From assembly GCA_036399715.1 (NCBI GenBank), contig DASWMO010000170.1, forward strand, positions 1 through 13,657: a DNA stretch of 13,657 nucleotides, written 5' to 3'. This DNA comes from DASVSE01 sp036399715 (GTDB lineage Bacteria > Bacteroidota > Rhodothermia > Rhodothermales > Rubricoccaceae). The notes under the pieces are model-generated. The model was given only the letters and a program-made list of their open reading frames with translations, had not been told where the DNA came from and searched no databases. Numbering within the stretch: position 1 is the stretch's first letter; each line of letters begins with the position of its first letter. This document shows, piece after piece, positions 7,206 to 13,657 of this stretch. The position numbers and the translations under genes were made by a program.

Positions 7206-8311
7206 GCGCCCGCAGCCTCCTTGCGCTCGCCATCGCGCTCGCCATCGCTGCGCCGGCGTGGGCCAACATGGCGAATCCGGTCCAGCCCGGGACACCTGCC
7301 GGCGAGCCTGCCGCGGCCCTCGCTGGCCTCCGCATCGCCCGCGAGACGCTGACCCTCGACCTCCGCCCGCTTGGGCGCGCCCGCGCGGGCGACGTGCGCT
7401 TCGCGACCATCGAGGCCGTCTACGGCATCGTCAACGACGGCGCAGCGCGGCGGCTGCCGATTGAGTTCGTCGCCCTCGGGTCGGGCGTCGAGGCCGGGCA
7501 GGTGTGGGTGGACGAGCGGCCCGTTGCTGCACAGGCCATCGCCCAACTCGACGTGCCGGCACTGTGGACCGGCATCGAGGCCGCGCCGGGGTTCGACGGC
7601 GAGACGGTCCCGTATGAGGCTGACGTCGGTGCCGCGCGCGGCCTGCGGTTCGTGCTCGACATCGGCCCCGGTCTGCACCGCGTCCGCGTTCGCTACCGCG
7701 TCCGCGCGGGCTCCTTCGATGCCGGCGACCACCCCAACCGGACGTGGCAGGTGGCGTACAGCCTCGCCCCGGCGCGCCTCTGGGCGGGCTTCGGGCAGCT
7801 CGACATGGCCGTGCTCGCGCCGGCTGGCTGGAACGTCTCGGCGTCGCTCCCGCTGCGCGCCGAGCCGGACGCCGAGGGCGAGCGCCTCGTCGGGCGGTTC
7901 GCGGGCCTCCCCGGCGACGTGCTCGCCGTCTCGGCGCGTGCGCCCGAGCCGGCCGGGCGGCGCCTGTTGCACGGGCTCGCGTTCCTCGCGGCCCTCGTCG
8001 TCACGGCCGTCTTCGGCGCGCTCGGCGGGATCGCCGTCGGGCGGCTGCGCAGGCGAGCCGCGTGGGCGCTGCCGGTGTCCTTCCTCGGCGGCGTCTCGGC
8101 CGCCGCCGCTCTGCTCGCGCTCCGCAGCATCGCCGACGGCCTCGGGGACTCGGCGGCCCTCGGCTACGGGTCGATGATGGTCAACGTGTTTGTGCTCGGC
8201 CCGGCCGTGCTGCTGCTCGGGACGGCCATCGCGCAGACGGTCGCCGCGCGCGTCGCCCGGCGTGTCCGCCGGGGTCGCCCCGGCGTGCCCGGGCCCGAGG
8301 CTCGCAACTGA
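7202..8311 (+). CDS. Secreted-domain membrane protein with three C-terminal helices
   Basis: A 369-residue protein of unknown function. GTG at 7202 is chosen because it forms a GTGA junction with the preceding stop and yields a clean signal peptide (SLLALAIALAIAAPAWA, cut near residue 21). Residues about 22-250 form a beta-rich domain outside the membrane (for example VYGIVNDG and HRVRVRYRVRAG). Three helices follow at about 257-280, 286-308 and 325-348. The basic segments RLRRR (281-285) and VARRVRRGR (351-359) fall on the cytoplasmic side under the positive-inside rule. The overall plan (secreted beta domain then a membrane bundle) suggests an envelope sensor, anchor or assembly factor, but nothing in the sequence shows catalysis. 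It is the last gene of the overlapping trio. Confidence 0.82.
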   Translation: MSARSLLALAIALAIAAPAWANMANPVQPGTPAGEPAAALAGLRIARETLTLDLRPLGRARAGDVRFATIEAVYGIVNDGAARRLPIEFVALGSGVEAGQVWVDERPVAAQAIAQLDVPALWTGIEAAPGFDGETVPYEADVGAARGLRFVLDIGPGLHRVRVRYRVRAGSFDAGDHPNRTWQVAYSLAPARLWAGFGQLDMAVLAPAGWNVSASLPLRAEPDAEGERLVGRFAGLPGDVLAVSARAPEPAGRRLLHGLAFLAALVVTAVFGALGGIAVGRLRRRAAWALPVSFLGGVSAAAALLALRSIADGLGDSAALGYGSMMVNVFVLGPAVLLLGTAIAQTVAARVARRVRRGRPGVPGPEARN

Positions 8312-8321
8312 CCGCACTCAC

Positions 8322-8337
8322 GGCGGCCCTCTCCGCC
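8322..8337 (+). terminator. Short GC hairpin between clusters
   Basis: GGCGG (8322-8326) and CCGCC (8333-8337) pair around a 6-nt loop in the 48-bp gap after the envelope trio. There is no T-tract, so it is at best a weak or Rho-assisted terminator, or a chance pairing. Confidence 0.2.
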
Positions 8338-8359
8338 AGCCTTCACCCTACTCCCACCG

Positions 8360-10087
8360 ATGCTCGCCTCCGACGCTTTTCCCACGCTCACGCCCGAGCA
8401 GACCGAGCGCCTGCGGGCCGTTGGAACTGAGGAGAGCGTGCGGTCCGGCGACTTCCTGTTCCGTGAAGGCGACGCCGGCTTCGACTTTTTCGTCGTCCTC
8501 GCCGGCGAGGTGCAGGTCTACCAAGATGCCGCGTGCACGCGCCGGCTGCTGCCCGAGCCAGCGCGGGCCGGGCAGTTTCTGGGCGACGCCGGCCTGCTGC
8601 TCGGCGAGGTCGGCTTCGCGACGGCCCGCGTCGAAGCCGACGGAACCGTCCTGCGCGTCGCCGCGGAGACGCTGCGAGCCCTGCTCGCGAGCGACACCGA
8701 CCTCGCGAGTACGGTCCTGACCGCCTTCGGCGCGCGGCGCGCGATCACGTCCGCCGGCTCGGCCGGGCTGACGCTCGTCGGCTCCCGGAGCGACCCCGAC
8801 GCGGTCCGCCTCGGAGAGTTCGTGCGCCGCAACTACCTCCCGGCACGGTGGCTGGACTTCGAGAACACGCCCTCCGAGGCGGCCGCGGCGCTCGCTGCCC
8901 ACGGGCTCGCGGCTGAGGCGCTCGACGGGCCCGTCGTGTTCTGGGGCTCACAGACGGTCTTGCACAACCCGTCGAACCTCGCCCTCGCTCGCGCGGTCGG
9001 CATCGGGGCCGAGCCGACGGACGACGAGCGGTTCGACCTCGTCGTCGTCGGGGCTGGTCCGGCGGGGCTCGCGGCGGCGGTCTACGGTGCGAGCGAGGGC
9101 CTCTCGACGGTCGTCGTGGACGAGATCGGCACGGGCGGGCAGGCGGGCGCGTCGAGCCGGATCGAGAACTACCTCGGCTTCCCGACGGGCATCTCGGGCA
9201 CCAACCTCGCGGTCCGCGCGACCGTGCAGGCGCGCAAGTTCGGCGCCCGCTTCGTCACGCCCCACCAGGCTGCCGCCCTCCACCGCGACGGCGCAGGCTT
9301 CGCCGTCGAACTCGCCGACGGCGTCCGCATCCACGGCCGGGCGGTCGTCGTGGCGACGGGCGCGCGCTACCGCCGCCTCGCCGTGCCAGACATCGAGCGC
9401 TTCGAGGGCGCCGGCGTGTACTACGCCGCGACCGAGATGGAGGCCCGCGCCTGCGACGCCGCGACAGCCGTCGTCGTCGGTGGGGGCAATTCGGCTGGGC
9501 AGGCGGCGATGTTCCTCTCGGAGCGTTTCGCGCACGTGCGCCTTCTGCTGCGCGGCGGCGACCTCGGCAAAAGCATGAGCCACTACCTCACCGCCCGCAT
9601 CGAGGCCGCGCCGCGGATCGAGGTAAACCGCTTCACCGAGGTCCGCGCCGCCCACGGCGACGGCCGGCCCGCAGGCCACGAGGCACTCGCCGCCGTGACG
9701 CTCGCCGACACGCGGGCCGGCACGACCGAGCGCGTCGCGACGCCCGCGCTGTTCGTCTTTGTCGGCGCGGACCCGTGCACCGAGTGGCTCCGCGGCGCGG
9801 CGGGCGGCCTCGCGCTCTCGACCGACGCGCACGGCTTCGTGTGCACGGGCTCCGGCATTCCCGCCGACTGGCTCGACCCCGACCGTTGGGGCACGCACCG
9901 GCCCGACGTCTTCGAGACCTCCGAGCCCGGCGTGTTCGCCGTCGGCGACGTCCGTTCGGGCTCGACGAAGCGCGTCGCGGGAGCCGTCGGCGAAGGATCC
10001 GTAACCGTCAAATCCGTTCACAGCCGCCTCGCCTCGCCGCCCGTCACGTCCCTGCACGGCGAGCCGCAGGCCGTCCCCGTCCTCTGA
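8360..10087 (+). CDS. Cyclic-nucleotide-binding-like domain fused to thioredoxin-reductase-like flavoprotein
   Basis: A 575-residue three-part protein. Residues 1 to about 125 form a CNB fold (FDFFVVLAGEVQVY at 41-54). About 135-212 is a glutaredoxin/thioredoxin-like segment (GSRSDPDAVRLGEFVRRNYLP) without cysteines. From about 224 comes a thioredoxin-reductase-type FAD/NAD(P)H module: GAGPAG 231-236, GTGGQAG 258-264, ATGA 332-335, GGGNSAGQ 374-381 and GVFAVGD 524-530. The redox CxxC expected between the ATG and GGGNSAGQ motifs is absent (AATEMEARAC instead), so it is unlikely to be a classical thioredoxin reductase. The CNB phosphate-binding cassette also looks degenerate (GD for GE; no PR-A arginine). 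Such fusions are often annotated as thioredoxin reductases. It probably transfers electrons from NADPH to an unknown partner, gated by a ligand at the N-terminus. The start follows a 48-bp gap, and the stop overlaps the next ATG (TGATG). Confidence 0.9.
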   Translation: MLASDAFPTLTPEQTERLRAVGTEESVRSGDFLFREGDAGFDFFVVLAGEVQVYQDAACTRRLLPEPARAGQFLGDAGLLLGEVGFATARVEADGTVLRVAAETLRALLASDTDLASTVLTAFGARRAITSAGSAGLTLVGSRSDPDAVRLGEFVRRNYLPARWLDFENTPSEAAAALAAHGLAAEALDGPVVFWGSQTVLHNPSNLALARAVGIGAEPTDDERFDLVVVGAGPAGLAAAVYGASEGLSTVVVDEIGTGGQAGASSRIENYLGFPTGISGTNLAVRATVQARKFGARFVTPHQAAALHRDGAGFAVELADGVRIHGRAVVVATGARYRRLAVPDIERFEGAGVYYAATEMEARACDAATAVVVGGGNSAGQAAMFLSERFAHVRLLLRGGDLGKSMSHYLTARIEAAPRIEVNRFTEVRAAHGDGRPAGHEALAAVTLADTRAGTTERVATPALFVFVGADPCTEWLRGAAGGLALSTDAHGFVCTGSGIPADWLDPDRWGTHRPDVFETSEPGVFAVGDVRSGSTKRVAGAVGEGSVTVKSVHSRLASPPVTSLHGEPQAVPVL

Positions 10088-11070
10088 TGCGCGCCGTCCG
10101 CTTCCACCGCCACGGCCCGCCGGCCGACGTGCTCCAGGTCGACACGGTCGAGACGCCTGAACCCGGCCCTGGCGAGGTCCGAATCCGACTCACGCACCGC
10201 CCGGTCAACCCGGCCGACCTCTCGGCCGTCGCGGGCACGTACGGCCTGCTCCGCAGTCTGCCGGCTGTCGGCGGGAACGAGGGCGCGGGATACGTCGAGG
10301 CGCTCGGCGAGGGCGTCGCGGGCCTTGCGGTCGGGCAGCGCGTCGTCAAGCTCGGCGACGCGCCGACGTGGCAAGAGTCGGTCGTCGTGCCGGCCGAGGA
10401 CGCGCTCGCCGTCCCGGACGGCCTCACGGACGAGGCGGCGGCGCAGCTGTTCGTCAACCCGCTCACAGCGCGCCTGCTGCTGGACGCCGCGCCCACACTC
10501 GCACCCGGCGACGCCCTCGTGCTGACGGCGGGAGGCTCGACCGTCTCGCGCCTCGTCGCCCAGATGGCCGTCCGCCGCGGCCTGCGCCCCGTCGCGCTCG
10601 TCCGCTCAGGCGCGCATGAAGCCGACCTCCGCGCGCTCAGGATGACGGTCGTCGTGGGCGAGGTGGACACGCCCGAGGCGCGCGCGGCCCTCCGCGACGC
10701 GACGGGCGAGCGCGGGGCCGCCGCCGTGTTCGACGCCGTCGCGGGTGCCGCGGGCGCCCTCGCGCTCTCGGCCCTCGGGGACGGCGGGACCCACGTCGTC
10801 TACGGCGCCCTCGGGCGCGCCCCGCTGCCGGTCGACGCCGGCGCGCTCCTGTACCGCGGCGTGACCGTGCGCGGCGTGTGGCGCACGCGCTGGTTCCGCG
10901 AGACGCCCCGGAGCATCAGCCTCCCGATCCTCTCCGCGCTCGCCGAGGACGCGGCGGCCGGCGTGTTCACGCTTCCCGTCCACGCGACGTTCGACCTCGC
11001 CCACATCGCCGACGCCGTTCGCGCCTCGACCGCCCCGGGCCATATCGGCAAGGTCCTTCTCACCGGCTGA
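10087..11070 (+). CDS. MDR-family NADPH oxidoreductase resembling 2-enoyl thioester reductase
   Basis: A 327-residue zinc-free member of the medium-chain dehydrogenase/reductase superfamily. The closest pattern I recognise is the enoyl thioester reductase (MECR/Etr1) group, which reduces trans-2-enoyl-CoA or -ACP with NADPH. Supporting segments are RPVNPADLSAVAGTYGLL (38-55; Y52 aligns with the catalytic tyrosine), VGGNEGAGYVEALGEGV (61-77), TWQESVVV (94-101), FVNPLTARLLL (122-132), the nucleotide-binding AGGSTVSRLVAQMA (148-161) with R173 as a likely NADPH 2'-phosphate contact, and RGVWRTRWF near the C-terminus. The ATG overlaps the stop of the flavoprotein fusion, and the DinB gene follows after 3 bp. 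A quinone oxidoreductase-like activity is an alternative. Its placement among redox genes fits either reading. Confidence 0.88.
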   Translation: MRAVRFHRHGPPADVLQVDTVETPEPGPGEVRIRLTHRPVNPADLSAVAGTYGLLRSLPAVGGNEGAGYVEALGEGVAGLAVGQRVVKLGDAPTWQESVVVPAEDALAVPDGLTDEAAAQLFVNPLTARLLLDAAPTLAPGDALVLTAGGSTVSRLVAQMAVRRGLRPVALVRSGAHEADLRALRMTVVVGEVDTPEARAALRDATGERGAAAVFDAVAGAAGALALSALGDGGTHVVYGALGRAPLPVDAGALLYRGVTVRGVWRTRWFRETPRSISLPILSALAEDAAAGVFTLPVHATFDLAHIADAVRASTAPGHIGKVLLTG

Positions 11071-11073
11071 CCG

Positions 11074-11565
11074 ATGCTCCCGATCCCGGACCTCTTCGCC
11101 TACACCGAGTGGGCCAACGCGGCGATGCTCGGCGCCGCCGCGGCGCGCCCCGCGGCAGACTGGACGCGCGACCTCGGCGGCTCCTTCCCGACCCTCCAGG
11201 CCGTCCTCGCGCACAGCGCCGGCGGCGAATGGGTCTGGCTCAGCCGCTGGACCGGCGACGCCCCGACCGCCCCGCCGCCGTGGATCGCGGCCCCGGCGCC
11301 CGCCGACCTGCGCGCCGCCCTCGACGCCGTCGAGCAGACGCGCCGCGCCTGGCTTGCCGGCCTGAGCCCCGCCGACCTCGACGCGCCGCTCCCGTACACG
11401 CTCTTCAACGGCACGACCTCCGCCGAGCCCCTCGGCGTCCAGATGCCGCACGTCGTCAACCACGCGACGTACCCCCGTGGACAGGCCGCCGCGATGCTTC
11501 GGCGCCTCGGCGCCACGCCGCCCCAGACGGACCTCATCGCCTGGGCCCGCCTCCAGTCCACCTGA
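11074..11565 (+). CDS. DinB/YfiT-family putative metal-dependent protein
   Basis: A 163-residue four-helix-bundle protein of the DinB-like superfamily. Some members act as thiol-dependent transferases; many are stress-linked with unknown substrate. Segments seen are FAYTEWANAAML (8-19), LAHSAGGEWVWLSRW (45-59, with H47) and MPHVVNHATYPRGQ (124-137). The family's metal triad normally uses a histidine here, one in the NH position (H130) and one in the HRGQ position. The last is proline in this protein (P134, codon CCC at 11473), so metal binding may be weakened or H126 may substitute. It starts 3 bp after the MDR gene and is the last gene of the operon. It converges on the minus-strand HExxH gene 10 bp away. 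Confidence 0.9.
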   Translation: MLPIPDLFAYTEWANAAMLGAAAARPAADWTRDLGGSFPTLQAVLAHSAGGEWVWLSRWTGDAPTAPPPWIAAPAPADLRAALDAVEQTRRAWLAGLSPADLDAPLPYTLFNGTTSAEPLGVQMPHVVNHATYPRGQAAAMLRRLGATPPQTDLIAWARLQST

Positions 11566-11580
11566 CGCCTGCCGGTCAGG
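11561..11580. terminator. Inverted repeat spanning two convergent stop codons
   Basis: CCTGAC (11561-11566) and GTCAGG (11575-11580) form a perfect 6-bp stem with an 8-nt loop. The left arm contains the TGA of the DinB gene and the right arm contains the TGA of the opposing gene. It could act as a compact bidirectional terminator, but there is no T-tract on either side. Confidence 0.3.
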
Positions 11581-12493
11581 GCGCGGCCGGCGGCGCCGAG
11601 TCGGAGCCGGCGAACGTGAACGCCTCGCGCTCGGACCAGACGCGCTCGTAGGGCGCGAGCGAGAACACGGCGACGGCGGCGAGCGGGCTGAACCAGTCCG
11701 TCCGCACGTCCAGCACGGCCGGCGCGCCCGACGTCCACCCGGCAACCGACCGCAGCGTCCCCCTCGGCGTCGCCGCCTGAAGCTGCAGCGCCTGCACCAC
11801 GTGCACGCCCTCATGCGCCTCGGTCCGCGCGCCGAACGGCGGCCACGTCCGCACCACGCGCCCGACCGTCCGCCCGAGGCGGCGGAAGCGGCGCCCGCCG
11901 CGCATCACGCGCTCCGGCTCCGCCCCGCGGTAGCACACGCCCGCGCGGCACGCCCGCGGCCGAAACCCGCGCAGCGGCAGCACGACCGCCGCGCCCACGC
12001 TCAGCGGCTCGATCTCGAACGCCGCCCCCGGCCCGACCCGCCGCCCGTCCTCGCGCGCAAACGGCGTCGCGATCCGCACGTCAATCGGCCCGAGCCCCAG
12101 CCGCACGTGCGACAGCGCGTGCCCGCCCTCGGCCACGTTCTCCGCCAGCGACGCCGACGCGTATGCCACCGCGAACCCCGCCCACGGCCGCTGCGCCCCG
12201 ACGAGCCGCTTCGCCGCGTAAAAGCCCGCCCCCGCCGCCGCCCCGCCCAGCGCGACCCCCGGCAGCCGCCGCGCCGGCACGCCCTCGGCCAGCCCCCGCC
12301 CCGCCGCCAGCACCGACTGCGCCGCCACGTTGCCCACGAACAGCGCCCGCGCGTCCAGCGGCTGCCGCCCCTCGATCCCGCCAAAGATGTTGCGCACCGG
12401 CACTGCCGCCGAGTCCGGGGTCTGCGCCGCGACCGACGCGACCGACACCACGGCGAGGGCGAGCGCCCGGCAACACATCACAGAACAGAGCAT
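11576..12493 (-). CDS. Secreted protein of unknown function with HExxH motif
   Basis: A 305-residue protein. The N-terminus is a signal peptide (ALALAVVSVASVAA, likely cut before Q24). A second Met at residue 6 (12478) could be the true start. The middle has Gly/Ala-rich, weakly hydrophobic segments (about 78-117) and a strand-rich part (about 130-180) with two nearby cysteines, C182 and C187. At 225-234 it reads EAHEGVHVVQ, so H227-E228-x-x-H231 is a zinc-metallopeptidase-type motif, followed by Q234 as in other HExxHxxQ proteins. E288 and E290 in WSEREAF could supply a third ligand, gluzincin-style. I do not recognise the family. It lies downstream of the outer-membrane protein gene on the same strand (96-bp gap), which supports an envelope location. 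Peptidase activity is inference. Confidence 0.78.
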   Translation of the reverse strand: MLCSVMCCRALALAVVSVASVAAQTPDSAAVPVRNIFGGIEGRQPLDARALFVGNVAAQSVLAAGRGLAEGVPARRLPGVALGGAAAGAGFYAAKRLVGAQRPWAGFAVAYASASLAENVAEGGHALSHVRLGLGPIDVRIATPFAREDGRRVGPGAAFEIEPLSVGAAVVLPLRGFRPRACRAGVCYRGAEPERVMRGGRRFRRLGRTVGRVVRTWPPFGARTEAHEGVHVVQALQLQAATPRGTLRSVAGWTSGAPAVLDVRTDWFSPLAAVAVFSLAPYERVWSEREAFTFAGSDSAPPAAP

Positions 12494-12589
12494 CAGAGCA
12501 GGGCATGGGCCTCGTGATAGCCGCCCGAGCGCGCCCGGTTCTCAGAAACCGTCTGGCACACACGACGCCATCCGACAGCCCCCGCCGAC
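12494..12589. other. Gap between the two minus-strand envelope genes
   Basis: This 96-bp spacer holds one small inverted repeat, CGGTT (12536-12540) and AACCG (12547-12551) with a 6-nt loop. It lies about 40 nt after the upstream gene's stop. It could be a processing or termination hairpin, or an operator. No convincing -7 box is seen, so co-transcription of the two genes is possible. Confidence 0.3.
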
Positions 12590-13534
12590 CTACAACCCGT
12601 AGCGCACCCCGACCGTCAGCGGAAGCCGCACGCGCGGCTCGCTCGTGCCCAGCACCGTCACCCCGTACCGGCCGTGCTCGCCGAACTGCCCCCCCGGCGC
12701 CTCACCGACGACCGACACCGACAGCGGCGACCCCGTCCGCGCAAACCGGACGTGCGGGACCAGGCTCACCACGTTCCGCGCATACCGGATCCTCTCGCCG
12801 TTCGCGTCCAGCCCGAACTCTTGCGTGTCGCGCCGCATCCCGACGATCTGCAACCCGACCTCCACGGATGAGGACACCGGCACGGCTGCGCCGACATAGG
12901 CCAACAGAAAGTCCCCGTCGTCGAACTCGCCCTCGGCTACCCCCAGAGGCGTTCCGTTCTCGTCCGTCGCGAGGTACGTGAAGGTCTTCGGGAACGTCAG
13001 CACGCCCTCCACGCCCGCCCCGACTCGCCCCCCGCCGGCCGGCACCGACGCGTCCAACCCGAGGCGGGCCGCGTCCTGTGTGTCGCTGTTGGGGGCGAAG
13101 AACGAGCCATCCTCGTCGCTCGCATCCGGAAACCCCGGCCCGAGGTCGAGCACGTAGCCCACCGTCGCCGCAACATCTGCCCGCCCCAGCGGACCAGCGA
13201 GCCGGCCATAGACCTCCGCGCTCTGCGGCCGGAAGCCGCTTCCGAACGAGGGGTTGAGATTGCGGCTATCCGCCGCCTGAAGCGCGAGCCCGAGCGTCCC
13301 CGTCAGCCCCGGCCTCTCGCCCGCCCCGGCCCGGCGCACGACCACGGCCTCTCCCCCGAGCCGCGCCGTCAGCACCGCGAGGCCAGCCCCCCTGCCGAAG
13401 CCCAGGAGCCCGTCGCTCCGGAGGTAGCCCACCGAGGCAAACACGGCCCCTCGCTCGCCGCCGCGCGGCCACACCGTCTGGGCAGAACTCGACGACGCGA
13501 GCAGAAACAGGGCGAGAAGCACAGACGCGCGCAT
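12590..13534 (-). CDS. Predicted outer-membrane beta-barrel protein
   Basis: A 314-residue protein with a clear signal peptide (MRASVLLALFLLASSSSAQ, cut near residue 18). Many short amphipathic beta segments separated by Gly/Asp/Asn-rich turns follow (for example GAVFASVGYLRSDG, AEVYGRLAGPLGRADVAATVGYVLDLG, VGAGVEGVLTFPKTFTYLA, DFLLAYVGAAVPV). The protein ends with a strand of alternating residues, LTVGVRYGL. This fits an outer-membrane barrel of about 12-14 strands, perhaps a porin-like or transport-related protein. I cannot assign a family or substrate. The ATG at 13534 gives the best signal peptide. Upstream, 13605-13612 reads TAGGTTCT on the minus strand, a weak -7-like match. The HExxH gene follows on the same strand. 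Confidence 0.8.
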   Translation of the reverse strand: MRASVLLALFLLASSSSAQTVWPRGGERGAVFASVGYLRSDGLLGFGRGAGLAVLTARLGGEAVVVRRAGAGERPGLTGTLGLALQAADSRNLNPSFGSGFRPQSAEVYGRLAGPLGRADVAATVGYVLDLGPGFPDASDEDGSFFAPNSDTQDAARLGLDASVPAGGGRVGAGVEGVLTFPKTFTYLATDENGTPLGVAEGEFDDGDFLLAYVGAAVPVSSSVEVGLQIVGMRRDTQEFGLDANGERIRYARNVVSLVPHVRFARTGSPLSVSVVGEAPGGQFGEHGRYGVTVLGTSEPRVRLPLTVGVRYGL

Positions 13535-13657
13535 ATCGGGAGGGTCGAGGCATGACGGCGAAACCGACGCGCCGCCCCGTAGGCCAACACCGCGTCGCGG
13601 AGCGAGAACCTACCCCCACACCCAGGTGCCGCCCCACCCCACCGAGACGCCGCCCCG
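13535..13657. other. Window-edge upstream region
   Basis: 123 bp upstream of the beta-barrel gene. Frames through it are antiphase shadows. A weak TAnnTTTG-like element (TAGGTTCT, minus strand, 13605-13612) would give a leader of about 65 nt. Nothing else is recognisable. Confidence 0.3.

Noticed and set aside
12163..12981. Plus-strand frame crossing the two minus-strand envelope genes
   Set aside because: Pro/Arg/Ala-rich low-complexity translation opposite two frames that each have a clear signal peptide.

Overview
The window is very GC-rich, densely packed bacterial chromosome. Genes lack clear Shine-Dalgarno sequences, junctions such as GTGA and TGATG are frequent, and the few promoter-like elements resemble the TAnnTTTG -7 box of Bacteroidota. 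Together with the protein styles (lysine 6-transaminase, lineage-type envelope proteins), this suggests an aerobic, probably marine member of the Rhodothermota/Rhodothermales (Rubrivirga/Rubricoccus-like). That placement is inference; no rRNA or marker gene is present to fix it.

Layout. (1) 1-2802, plus strand: end of a histidine-utilisation operon, hutH then hutI, overlapping by 4 bp. hutU and the later steps are not in the window. (2) 2815-4520, minus strand: L-lysine 6-transaminase (lat) followed by a small cupin gene, joined by a TGATG overlap. They converge on hutI with a 12-bp gap and a possible hairpin. (3) 4521-4894: the only long non-coding region, a divergent intergenic stretch between lat and lipA. 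It has an AT-richer core, four imperfect 20-bp tandem units, a 6+6 bp inverted repeat, and one -7-like element facing each gene. (4) 4895-8311, plus strand: lipA (lipoyl synthase), then three uncharacterised envelope genes: a membrane-anchored NTF2-like protein, a small lipoprotein, and a secreted domain followed by three membrane helices. The three overlap one another and look like one unit. (5) 8360-11565, plus strand: a cyclic-nucleotide-binding-domain/thioredoxin-reductase-like fusion, an MDR oxidoreductase resembling 2-enoyl thioester reductase, and a DinB/YfiT-family protein, coupled or a few bases apart. (6) 11576-13534, minus strand: a predicted outer-membrane beta-barrel protein and a secreted protein with an HEGVH (HExxH) motif, converging on the DinB gene.

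How they fit: the left part is amino-acid catabolism (histidine to N-formimidoylglutamate; lysine to allysine), lipA makes the lipoyl cofactor, the middle and right-hand clusters are cell-envelope proteins of unknown role, and the fusion/MDR/DinB trio looks like a redox or stress module. I see no mobile element, RNA gene, CRISPR array or defence system. The best leads for something undescribed are the three-gene envelope cluster, the HExxH protein, the CxxC-less reductase fusion and the 20-bp phased repeat array.
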